A stretch of 64,000 bases of DNA from Chrysophaeum taylorii (lineage: Eukaryota; Sar; Pelagophyceae; Pelagomonadales; Pelagomonadaceae): contig JAQMWT010000420.1 in the NCBI GenBank assembly GCA_029834535.1, positions 54,463-118,462 on the forward strand, in the 5' to 3' direction. The notes under the pieces were generated by a model. The model did no database searches, was not told where the DNA came from, and saw nothing but the letters and a program-made list of their open reading frames with translations. The position numbers and the translations under genes were made by a program. How positions within the stretch are numbered: the stretch's first letter is position 1; each line of letters begins with the position of its first letter. Below are positions 52,310 to 61,084 of this stretch, one piece after another.

Positions 52310-54865
52310 TGATCAAGCGCGCCGACGAAGAGTTCAAGAGGGACCATCGTCGTGGGAAAGTTCCCCGGCCGGATACGTTAGTCGTCGGAAGTGACGACGC
52401 GCGGATCGGTTCGAGCCGACGCGCAACCCGAGTGCCGCTGCCGCAGGCGAGCGGAGTGAGATCGCTACTCACTGAGGCATTTATTGCCGGGCAGAGACGA
52501 ATTCTACCGCCCACCGGAACTGATAGATCAGTCGGTGGAAGACGCACGCGGCGACGATATTGCGCGTGTCGTGGACGAGTAGGAGTCCCAGAGTCGGAGG
52601 AACACGAGAACGACGACGACTCAACCGTTTTGGACCCGTTCTGACTTTGGCCGATTAGAGCGAGCCGGAGCCGATATGGAGGACGAGGATGCTGCTGACG
52701 AGCAAATACGAGAACCCGAACCTTGAAGTCGTCCCGAGGGGACGAACGAGCGGAACGATAATGATGAAGATGAAGTTGATGATAATGCTGATAAGGACTA
52801 TGCTACCGAGGGTGATGACGATGAAGAAGAGCTGGACTACGACGGCGATGAACCGGTGGAAGCGCCGCCGGCGAGGCAACCGGCAGCTCCGTCAACACGT
52901 GCGCGAAGCCCAGACGCAACGAACATGAACAAATTTTACGAAGCTCATCTACGCGAGTTACGCCGAGAAAACGAACGCGCGCAAGAGAGACTTCTACAGC
53001 AGATAGCAGAAGAAAACGATCGGAAGGAATGACTACGCCGGAAGGAGACAGAAGAGTTGCGAGAGCAAGTGCGGAAAGCGAACGCTCGAGCAGAAGAACT
53101 CCAAGCTCGATCCGAGGAACTTCAAGATCGAGTAGATGTATTGACCCGAGAAAGGGACGACTTACGGACGCCGAGTCGCTCGAGGCGAGCGAGCAGCCCG
53201 GGATCCCGACCCGAGGAAGAGCCGCCGCCTACACGAACACGCGCGAAAGTTAGGAAGCCGCGCTATGATGACGATGATTACGAAACTAAGGGGGAGACGC
53301 ATGACGACGGGAAGATCGACAACCAGAAGTTCCTCATGGACTTCACTGACCGGTTCGCCAGCGCGCTAGCTAAACACGATCGCAGCAAGGATCGGCGATC
53401 AACCTCCGGATTGAAGACTGAAACGTTTAAATTGGTTCTTGATGGTTGCGACCAGGACCAGTTCGATTTAGATGCGATGCAGTCGCAGTGATGAGTACGT
53501 TAGCCGAAGACCATTTCAGCATGGAAAAGCTGCGGTATCTGCTGCCAGTAAGCTTACGCGACACAGTCGCACCGATTTTCCGAGAGCACTTGAAGAAATA
53601 TAAGGACGAGTGCAAGGATCTCGACCATCCGGCGTCTTTCTATTTACGTCGGGATATCGACGATGAGGAGCACGGTTCAGTGGTACGACGACTACGACGA
53701 CTGAACAGGGAGTACTGCCTCAAGATTTTGAGATACTTCCGATCGAGTTGCCCTTTGCCTATGACGACAGAGGAATTATTACGAAAGCTTCAGAGTACGA
53801 CCCAGGCGACCGTTCCGAAGCGGCCTGGGGAACGCCACGTGCACACGTATTGCACCAAATTCCAGAGCGAGGCGATGGCCTACTGCTCTGTGGCCAACCG
53901 AGACCTCAATGATGTGGATATCCTTTCTTATTTGATACGTGGACTGGAGTCTAACGAGTTACGATCCCGCGTGCGAACCATGCGCAGCGGGCACCCGACT
54001 ACGTATAATACGTTTACGTCGACGTTGTCACTGATTACGCGGCTCGAGAACGATTACGCGACCGCGCTGGCGGAGCGGAGCAGCCGCAATTCGCCGAACC
54101 CGTCGAGCGGGAAGCCGCAGAAACCGCCGTCTGGACGCTCGGCCTCCGCGCTGGCGGAGCGGAGCAGCCGCAATTCGCCGAACCCGTAAGCCGCAGAAAC
54201 CGCCGTCTGGACGCGGAGGCCGAGCGCTAGCTTCGGGACCGAAAGATAAGAAGACGAAATATGAGTCGTTACGTTTAGAAGAGAATCCGAAAAAGTGGTA
54301 CGAGCTCACATGCAAGGATTGTGGATTTTCCCTCTCGACCCACGACAAGGATGAACATGGGAGCCGCGTCATTTGCACCCGCGAACCCGATGACTACTAT
54401 GTGGCGATGTGTAAGTACATCGAAAACGATAAGAATCTTCTCTCTCGAGGCAGATGGGAGAGTCGACAGAAGAAGGATACCCAGCCGCGCGATGATGGCA
54501 GTTCAAATGCCACTCTCGGTTCGAGCGCCGCTCATGATATTCAGAGCAGACTCAACGACATGGGCACGCAGCTCACCACGGTCATGGATTCCGTGAAGCA
54601 CTTGAAAGATGGACACGGCCGATCGTCTTCGACACGACCTGGCCGTCGAGATAGCCGGAGCCCCCGACGCCGCGACAAGAGCCGTAGCAGCTCGCGTCCG
54701 CGCCGACGGAAAGAAAGCCGGAGCCCTAGCAGACATTCGCGCCGACGCCGGCGACGAAGATCTCGCGATCGCAATTCGGACGATGGACGTTACCGAGAAG
54801 ACTCGGGTCATTCGTCTGCTACGTTTGCGTTTACGGCCCCTTGCGGTCAACAGTTACCATTATGA
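52310..54865 (+). pseudogene. I: Gag (coiled coil, zinc-binding, Arg/Ser-rich)
   Basis: In order: a basic start (ADEEFKRDHRRGKVPRPD), an acidic low-complexity part (NDNDEDEVDDNADKDY at ~52760), a coiled coil (NKFYEAHLRELRRENERAQE; EELREQVRKANARAEELQ at 52930-53130), and a capsid-like helical domain (DNQKFLMDFTDRFASAL at ~53320; ASFYLRRDIDDEE; VHTYCTKFQSEAMAYCSVAN; DILSYLIRGLESNELRSRVR to ~53990). A Cys/His segment (LTCKDCGFSLSTHDKDEHGS) follows at ~54305-54365, then an Arg/Ser-rich tail (54620-54780; RRDKSRSSSRPRRRKESRS). Stops or shifts occur near 52645, 53030, 53490, 54190 and 54400. Gag would package element RNA. The SR-like tail is unusual for a retroelement and may bind RNA or the splicing machinery. 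Confidence 0.6.
54064..54212 (+). repeat. 84-bp tandem duplication in the gag of I
   Basis: The unit starting GCGCTGGCGGAGCGGAGCAG at 54064 is repeated at 54148, but the second copy lacks CGAGCGGG (8 bp). This shifts the frame and creates the stop after ERSSRNSPNP at 54187. Confidence 0.85.
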
Positions 54866-56431
54866 GTGATGAAGTACCCGAACACGGACACCCGCTCCGA
54901 CGACGCAGCCGACGCACTTGCCGCGGCCGCATTCGAAGTTCGTGCTCGCCCGCCGCCGGACGAGCCACCCAGCGAAGTTGACGAGTCGTCCCCGGACGAC
55001 CCACCGTTTGTTTTTGATGAGGAAGCCCTCGGCGCTATCGGCTTATCTTTGGACCCTCCAGAGACGACCTTTGGTGACCGGACTGGCTGTGAGCCAGACA
55101 TGGATTTCTGGAGCGATAGCTCGGATGATCATTCAACGGACGAGACGAAGACCATCGCGAGTGATGCAGACGACGATCTTACGATAGAGTTGACGTCGGG
55201 GACGACGCCATCTTTTCCTGCGGACCCCCCCAAAACGGTTTCGGTTACGATGGATCGAGACACGGATACGCCGCCGGAAGAAAAGGACACGAAACCGCAT
55301 ATTGCGTCGGACGAGAAGCTACGTGTACGGCCCGAAGACGAAAGGGTCGCTTCTCCGATCGAGCAATGCCCGGATTTGTCACCGCCAGAAGAAGAGCGCA
55401 GTGACGGGGTTGCCGGAGTCAAGCCGAACCCGACCGAAGAAGATGGATGTAAGAAGAAGATTAGCAGCGTTCTCGATTGGGACGAAGACGAGCCGACGTG
55501 GAACCTGCAGGATTGGTGGACGAGAACTCGGAACTTCTTGCTAAAGAAGCCACCAGAACGACCACTCAGCTACGGAATCGAAGCCGCAGCCGACACGGGA
55601 CCGATCGCCACCGACGGTGACGATCAACCGACGACGAATGAATCTACGGATGCATTCTGGAACGACGAAATGAATGACTTATGGGAGAGGTCCTTTGCTT
55701 CCGAGAACGCCGAAGACCGGGATCCCCTACCAGCATTGATTCCCTCCGAGATTGTCATGGAGGAAGAGCGGAAGCCGCCAGATAAAGAGGATGCCGCGAC
55801 CGCTGCGTCGATGACGCCGACGATAGATGATACGAGAGCTCAAGCCGCAGTGTCGATGCCCAACCCCGGCGACGAGCGAGTCAGAGCCCAATGTTCTCAC
55901 ACTTCGTTGACGCCGCGAGATGGCAAGACGATCGAAGATGATTTGGTTACCCTCAGTTGTTTGGATACGGGTACTCTTACGTTTATGGCCTGTCACATCT
56001 ACAGGAATCGTGACGGACCGAAATTCTCGACGACCATCGGTGTCGATGGAATGGCAGATGTTTCTTATATTTGCCGCGAAATGGTCAGAAAGCTGGCCAA
56101 AGATAAGTTGATTTTTGATGAAGGCGAGCTTCCGATTAAGCGCAAGCTGTGCGGATCGGGGTTGAATACGACGACGATCTATCGTTGGATCGCGATCCGG
56201 GTCGCTCTCGCCGATGACATAGCCGCCCCCATTGTCGCTATTGTGGCCGACACCAACTACCTGTTACTGTTGGGAGGGCGCGATATCCGAGTTTTAGGAG
56301 CCGTCGTGGACTACCCCCACGATCGGATCTGTTTTTATCGAACCCAAGTCGTCTACGGGCGCAAGAAGATTAAAGTCAAGGTTGAACGAGTCGATGCACC
56401 CATTGTGAGTCTACGGGCGCAAGAAGATTAA
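54866..56431 (+). CDS. I: acidic linker and retropepsin
   Basis: This 521-codon frame is acidic and disordered over the first ~340 residues (DEPPSEVDESSPDDPPFVFD; many Asp/Glu/Pro). The C-terminal ~150 residues resemble a retropepsin: FSTTIGVDGMADVSYI corresponds to the active-site strand (usual L-V-D-T-G-A-x-x-S/N), and LLLLGGRDIRVLGAVVDYPH to the flap-distal I-L-G-R-D motif of Ty3/gypsy-type proteases. The active Asp is present, but D-G-M-A replaces D-[ST]-G-A. The frame ends early because of a 58-bp tandem duplication at 56351-56464. The first Met (54866) follows the end of Gag by 1 bp, so the real polyprotein may read through from upstream in this or a shifted frame. Confidence 0.65.
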   Translation: MMKYPNTDTRSDDAADALAAAAFEVRARPPPDEPPSEVDESSPDDPPFVFDEEALGAIGLSLDPPETTFGDRTGCEPDMDFWSDSSDDHSTDETKTIASDADDDLTIELTSGTTPSFPADPPKTVSVTMDRDTDTPPEEKDTKPHIASDEKLRVRPEDERVASPIEQCPDLSPPEEERSDGVAGVKPNPTEEDGCKKKISSVLDWDEDEPTWNLQDWWTRTRNFLLKKPPERPLSYGIEAAADTGPIATDGDDQPTTNESTDAFWNDEMNDLWERSFASENAEDRDPLPALIPSEIVMEEERKPPDKEDAATAASMTPTIDDTRAQAAVSMPNPGDERVRAQCSHTSLTPRDGKTIEDDLVTLSCLDTGTLTFMACHIYRNRDGPKFSTTIGVDGMADVSYICREMVRKLAKDKLIFDEGELPIKRKLCGSGLNTTTIYRWIAIRVALADDIAAPIVAIVADTNYLLLLGGRDIRVLGAVVDYPHDRICFYRTQVVYGRKKIKVKVERVDAPIVSLRAQED

Positions 56432-56464
56432 AGTCAAGGTTGAACGAGTCGATGCACCCATTGT
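56351..56464 (+). repeat. 58-bp tandem duplication after the protease of I
   Basis: GTCTACGGGCGCAAGAAGAT occurs at 56351 and 56409. Because 58 is not a multiple of three, the frame of the protease ORF moves and ends at 56431. The downstream open frame (56463 onward) is in register with the pre-duplication frame. Confidence 0.9.
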
Positions 56465-56995
56465 GACCTTTCGATCTGTTTGCGATCGAGACCCGACAAC
56501 CGTGCCGATTTACAATCATCAGCACGACGCCTCTCGGCAGAGTCTCGACCTGGTCAAGACTCGAGTTGACGCTCGTTTGAGCACGATCATAGATCTCCGC
56601 AGCCCGCCGCCGGAACGAGCGGCAGCCTTGGCGACGTGGGGACATTCTACGAACAAACTCTTCCCAGCTCCGGGGGAAGCCACGCGGGAAGTAGTTGCTT
56701 ACGCTGCGCGCGCGCTTCAAATCGAGCCCGGTCGAACTTACAATTTACCAGTTATTTTGTCGATGCCTATGGAAAAAGAACAGGTTTTCGTCGCTACGTT
56801 TGCAGAAAACGAACAGTTGAGAGTTGTCGAAGGGATGTGTTCTTCTTGCGAAGAGCACGACAGGTCAGCTGCTCGCGTGGCGGTTACTTCCGCGGGAGAA
56901 GTGCCGACTGTCGTCACTAAAGGCGAGGTTCTCGCAATTGGCGACATCGCTCGGTACGAAGATAAGTTGAACGTTTCTACGATCAACGAGCTTAC
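56463..56995 (+). pseudogene. I: polyprotein after protease, cut by LTR of C
   Basis: The frame reads SLDLVKTRVDARLSTIIDLR, YAARALQIEPGRTYNLPVIL and VLAIGDIARYEDKLNVSTIN, then enters the LTR of C, where the predicted residues (AEKSAASYPYP) are LTR-derived. The position fits the region between protease and reverse transcriptase in Ty3/gypsy-type elements (P-x-R-x-V style segments), but no RT motif is reached. Confidence 0.55.
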
Positions 56996-57307
56996 TGCAG
57001 AGAAATCTGCTGCCTCTTACCCTTATCCGTCCGTTGAGAACGTGATCTCTTCCTTACCCTTCTCCTTCCTTTCTACACAATCAAATAGTCCTCTGATTTG
57101 TGCCTACGCTCATCATCATGGTCTAGCGCGCGCCGAGGTATGTAGCACTATACACTTAACCTTTCTCGAGTAGTTCTAGATGCCGCCTGTCGTGTTCTGA
57201 GGATATGGGAACATAACCTTTCATTCCCCGAATTAACCTTCCAGACGCTCACGATGAGACGGGATGGTTTCCCAGGTGACTTACCACTGCTTGCTAAATG
57301 CTCTGCA
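56996..57307 (+). repeat. 5' LTR of C
   Basis: It is 312 bp, TGCAGAG...CTCTGCA, and matches the LTRs of B and D along its length in opposite orientation. The flank before it reads CTTAC. Its partner duplication would be outside the window. Confidence 0.9.
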
Positions 57308-57322
57308 GGTTATGGGCCCAGG
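57308..57322 (+). other. Primer-binding site of C (tRNA-iMet anticodon arm)
   Basis: GGTTATGGGCCCAGG, identical to B, directly after the LTR. Confidence 0.85.
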
Positions 57323-57826
57323 CGGGTCCCTGAGAAACCATGTGCCAACATGCACGTAACCTATGGGTATTGGGTCGTTACCGCGCCGACCTAGCCTCGA
57401 CATGTGACACGCTTGTCAATATATCGCCATTACCATTGGGCTGTATATAATATCTTTTTGCACACGTGATCGTGTAACCTTGTGTGCACCTGTTCATAGC
57501 ATCGTATTGTCATGTCAATGTTGATGTGTGTGTAATTGGCTAACCTGTACTCTTGCACACATGTTATGGAATATTTTGGGTACGTCCACTCGTACATTAC
57601 ATGGCAATGCTTAACAAGCTCCTTGAGAGCACCAAAACTAACCAGCTGCCTGAGTGACTACGCTTAGCGACACTACTCTGGACTCACAGCTTGCACAGTC
57701 GTCATATAGACACATTTTCCATCGAAAAATCGATGAGCGTACATAGACACCGATAGACAGACCCCCTTAGAATGTCTAGACAGTGTCAACTGCGTGACTG
57801 AACCAACAGGTTCCCCGTCAACTGCT
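57323..57826 (+). promoter_or_regulatory. C leader between primer site and gag
   Basis: It aligns throughout with the B leader, including TGTAATTGGCTAACCTGTAC and the segment before gag ending ...CAACTGCTATGG. No gene is seen. It holds several short upstream ATGs, one of which (57794) is in frame with gag. Confidence 0.5.
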
Positions 57827-59650
57827 ATGGCAGAACACGCAGCACGAGCCGCACCTAAGGCGATCACAGGTGCGGATATATTGAAGCTCGAAGCTCCTGT
57901 AGTTGAGTTTCTTAATGAGGGCAACCGCTTTCAGCTTCAGAACCGCAAGGTATCCTTGCAAATCAAGCATATCAAGCAATTACCACGGTCCAGTCATGCC
58001 GATGCTTTCCTCGAGTACGACTCGTATGAAGCATATACTCGGTCATGCAAGGACTACGAAATCCTCCGGAATCAAATTCTCGATCGCGTTTTCCTGGAAT
58101 GGAAGACCGATAGGGCTGCTGATCTCCGTTTAGCTGTTGATGAGTTACCCCCTGAATATCAGGAATGGCATTTCACCAACGAAGCTTTCCCCCACTTACC
58201 TGATGCAGAATTAGCTCAGCTAACTACCGTCTGTTACGACTATGAAGTCAAGGCATTACGTCCTGAAATCAACGCTCGTTTCTTAGAAGAGGAACGAATC
58301 TTAAATCGCGCGCACCCGAAGGCACTAGCTTTCGACACTCGTGTTCGTGCCCCGGTTACCATGTTTTCGTTAACTGCAGCTGACTGGTACACTTACCAGA
58401 ACACGCACTCTACATTCTTGCATACTTACTTCAATCTTGAAAGTGTTGGAAAACCGGCACTTGCGGCCTGGCCCGCCATCAATGAGATATACAACAAAAG
58501 CTATTTACCCAACAAGGCTCGAGCTATTATGCTCATCGCCTTTAATCACTACGAGTCTGTTACGACTACTGATGTGTCTTATTTGAAACAGCAATTTAGC
58601 TCTGTTGTTTATAATCCTAACTGGTATAACTAACTAACTAACTTCAGACCTCTCCCGAGCATGGGAGCCAGGCCGGACCGACAGGAGCCAGTCCGGAATC
58701 ACGGGCCTGTAGACGAGGAGCGCCGAAAGGTCGGTCGGCGGAGAGTGACCATCAAGCTTGTCGCCATGCGACGAGGAGACCGTGATGTGACTGACAACCA
58801 ACTCGTCGAGAACCTTCCGTCTTCGTCCCCCGGCCATACCTCGTCCCACTGCGAACGTTCCGGCTGCCAACCGGCCCGCCCGGGAGGCGAATAGGTGCCA
58901 ACCTACGCCGGGAGGGCGGATGCCCTCGCAAGGCTCAGGATTCATGAGGCACCGTCCTCCATCGCAACCGCAGTCAGCGATCAGGGTAAGGGTAAACTGG
59001 TATGTCCATGTATTTATCGAAGCTGTCCTAGCATTTAGGCAAATCTCTTACCAACTTAACCAGGAAGAGACTGACCTTCAATTCGACTTTGGCACTCTTA
59101 GCAGAAAAATCCACGAAGAGACACATCGGCACTATGCCGATAATACCAGCAACAACCGCCACGATCGTGGTTGGGTTGATTGGTGTTATATGTGCGAAAT
59201 CCGATCTTCATCTCGACCTGTACCAGAAGCTGAACGATTGTGTCACCCTACCAACCCAAGCTACACTTTAGAATACGCATTAGACCTTTACAATGTCGTA
59301 TCAAATGGGTCGAACAAAAGACGCTTAGAACGCCCTGTTTCTTGGCAACCCTATGTCGAAGGTTTATCATCTCAACCACAGCCAAAGTTACTCCTTACAC
59401 ATACTTTGGACTCATCGGACAAAAGTCTGACTCAAACTGCTAACACACTCGCCTTCATCACTTCGTCCCAACCTGGTACATCTTCCACGTTTAATGCTAG
59501 ACGCTTGCGTAACTCTAATGATGCTCGCCAGCCTTTCTCTCGCAGCGATTTATCGTATTATCGTCCTGGTGATTCTTACGTCACCAAGAAAACTGCCGGA
59601 CAGTCCCATGACCGTCCAATTTACCCCGCACTTTTGACAGGTCCTCTCGG
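57827..59650 (+). pseudogene. C: Gag, interrupted by SINE-like repeat G5
   Basis: The ATG at 57827 (MAEHAARAAPKAITG) is chosen because it is the conserved start in all three copies; 57794 gives 11 extra residues in frame. The first part runs intact to VVYNPNWY (58627), the second resumes after G5 with NWYVHVFIEAVLAFRQISYQ and continues to ~59640 (NNRHDRGWVDWCYM; RRLRNSNDARQPF). Apart from G5 the frame is intact over more than 500 codons, the best Gag in the window. A frame change occurs at about 59640 to the next ORF. It lacks a zinc knuckle. Confidence 0.85.
58628..58994 (+). repeat. SINE-like repeat G5 with 9-bp target duplication
   Basis: It is 367 bp, from AACTAACTAACTTCAGACC to CAGGGTAAGGGTA. 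It is flanked by AACTGGTAT at 58619-58627 and 58995-59003. The uninterrupted site exists in B (TAACTGGTATGTCC, reverse complement near 33250), which proves insertion and gives exact ends. It is highly similar to G3 and G4. Confidence 0.92.
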
Positions 59651-59656
59651 TCTAAC

Positions 59657-61084
59657 ATGAAATTATTAGATCGAACAAACCACACCTTAAACACCCTGCG
59701 AGAACAGTGTAGCGAACTCACGAAGCATGTGACAGATAATGATACCACGGCTCAGCTACAACATAATATCAACAAGTTATTTGAGACTTTGCTACAATCA
59801 GCCGATATCCTGTCAACAACATCTACTGAGGACAACAGTAGTTTACTTCGTCTAAACGAACAGCTCATGTTTGCAGAAGACATCATTTATGATGTAGACG
59901 TTCATCTATCCTCGACCGAAAAGTCGTTAAACTACGTGGAGCCACAACACCATACTGTCGTTACTGCTCCCACCCCAACAACAACTCCTCCTACTACAAA
60001 CACACAGGGTAATCCTTCCAATACTGTGTCTAACCTCTTTACCGCTTCCGCCATCTCGGCTTTACCACCAGCATTATTGTCCTCGCTATCTTCACAGGTC
60101 CAATCTGCCCTCAACCTACCATCACAAGCCGAAACCAAAAGGGATGCCGATCACACCTCTCTATCGTCATTTGACGAAAAGCACGGCATGGCTGATGAGG
60201 CTGACGAACCATCACCACCTGTTCAACCGATCATTATTCCAACGAATCTGTTATTGCTGAAGAACTTCTTTACAGCCAGCCTCTCCACTACTTGCCCACA
60301 TTCGGAAAACGCCTTCCTCACCAACTACATGAAGGTAAACAGTGTCCCTCCACATTGCTCTTTCCTATATTTTGACTCTTGTGCTACCATCTCATTGATG
60401 TCCACCTACGATTTCGCAATACCCAATCATATAATTCCATTGGACTCCACATACGCTCCGATTGTTATTCAGACGGCAACAGGACAACAACGGGCATCAC
60501 ACATGATGTTAACACGCAGCATCGTTATTCCCCTACCAGATCATCCACAAGTTGGCTATGTTAAGATCGACTTCGCTTTATGTCTTCAGCCAGTGCATGA
60601 CCGACATCTCGCTATCCTGAGCATGCTCGAGTGGAACCAGACGAACCTGACCACTGTGTTCAACGATCGAGCTGAGCCAAAGCTCAGCGCTGTCACGAGC
60701 CGCATAGACAAAGATGTACGTATACCCATACACTATGTAGCAGCTAATTTACCTGCTCTCCCTTGTATCACTTACAACATCGCGCGCGACAAGCGGCTGG
60801 AACTTCGCTCCCTTGCATTTCCCCTCAAGCGATACCATGAAAACAGGGAGCTACTGGCATACTACAATTACCTACTCCAACGATTTACCAGATCGGCCGT
60901 GGATTCGCCCTTTGGTTCTCAATCTTCGGAAACAGAACAAATTTGTTCAGCAAAATACCCAGCCATTAAGTTGACTACTTTCACGGCCAGTTTTTCTCTC
61001 ACAAGAGTCCAATCTCCGCAAACCCTCTGTCATGTTACTTTGTTCTGGTTTGTCAACTCCGGCGTTCCTGTCTCAAGCCACTAA
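59657..61084 (+). CDS. C: Gag C-terminus and retropepsin (DSCA variant)
   Basis: This 475-codon frame starts MKLLDRTNHTLNTLREQCSE (Gag C-terminus), then STEKSLNYV at about residue 91, a Thr/Pro linker, and the protease LYFDSCATISLM (about residue 245) with ATGQQRASHMML and ILSMLEWN. It ends SGVPVSSH at 61084 and overlaps the ORF2 start (61032) by 53 bp in the +1 frame. Translation of ORF2 as a fusion would need a +1 shift in this overlap. Compared with copy A, the active-site Gly is Cys. It probably processes Gag-Pol if active at all. Confidence 0.8.
   Translation: MKLLDRTNHTLNTLREQCSELTKHVTDNDTTAQLQHNINKLFETLLQSADILSTTSTEDNSSLLRLNEQLMFAEDIIYDVDVHLSSTEKSLNYVEPQHHTVVTAPTPTTTPPTTNTQGNPSNTVSNLFTASAISALPPALLSSLSSQVQSALNLPSQAETKRDADHTSLSSFDEKHGMADEADEPSPPVQPIIIPTNLLLLKNFFTASLSTTCPHSENAFLTNYMKVNSVPPHCSFLYFDSCATISLMSTYDFAIPNHIIPLDSTYAPIVIQTATGQQRASHMMLTRSIVIPLPDHPQVGYVKIDFALCLQPVHDRHLAILSMLEWNQTNLTTVFNDRAEPKLSAVTSRIDKDVRIPIHYVAANLPALPCITYNIARDKRLELRSLAFPLKRYHENRELLAYYNYLLQRFTRSAVDSPFGSQSSETEQICSAKYPAIKLTTFTASFSLTRVQSPQTLCHVTLFWFVNSGVPVSSH
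59914..59934 (+). repeat. SLNY motif (C, Gag/protease)
   Basis: GACCGAAAAGTCGTTAAACT: S-T-E-K-S-L-N-Y-V. Confidence 0.9.

Larger units (their letters stand above)
52240..56995 (+). mobile_element. LTR-type retroelement I (Gag and protease), truncated by C
   Basis: It carries a plus-strand gag with coiled coil, zinc-binding and Arg/Ser-rich segments, then an acidic region and a retropepsin. Further polyprotein sequence is cut at 56995 by the 5' LTR of C. RT, RNase H and integrase should lie beyond C, outside the window. The left boundary and LTR are not identified; the first clear coding begins near 52310. It is unrelated at the protein level to families 1 and 2. Confidence 0.65.

Noticed and set aside
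56996-57173. Protein extension of element I across AEKSAASYPYP
   Set aside because: These residues are translated LTR of copy C; similar frames arise wherever this LTR occurs (for example 34705-34929).
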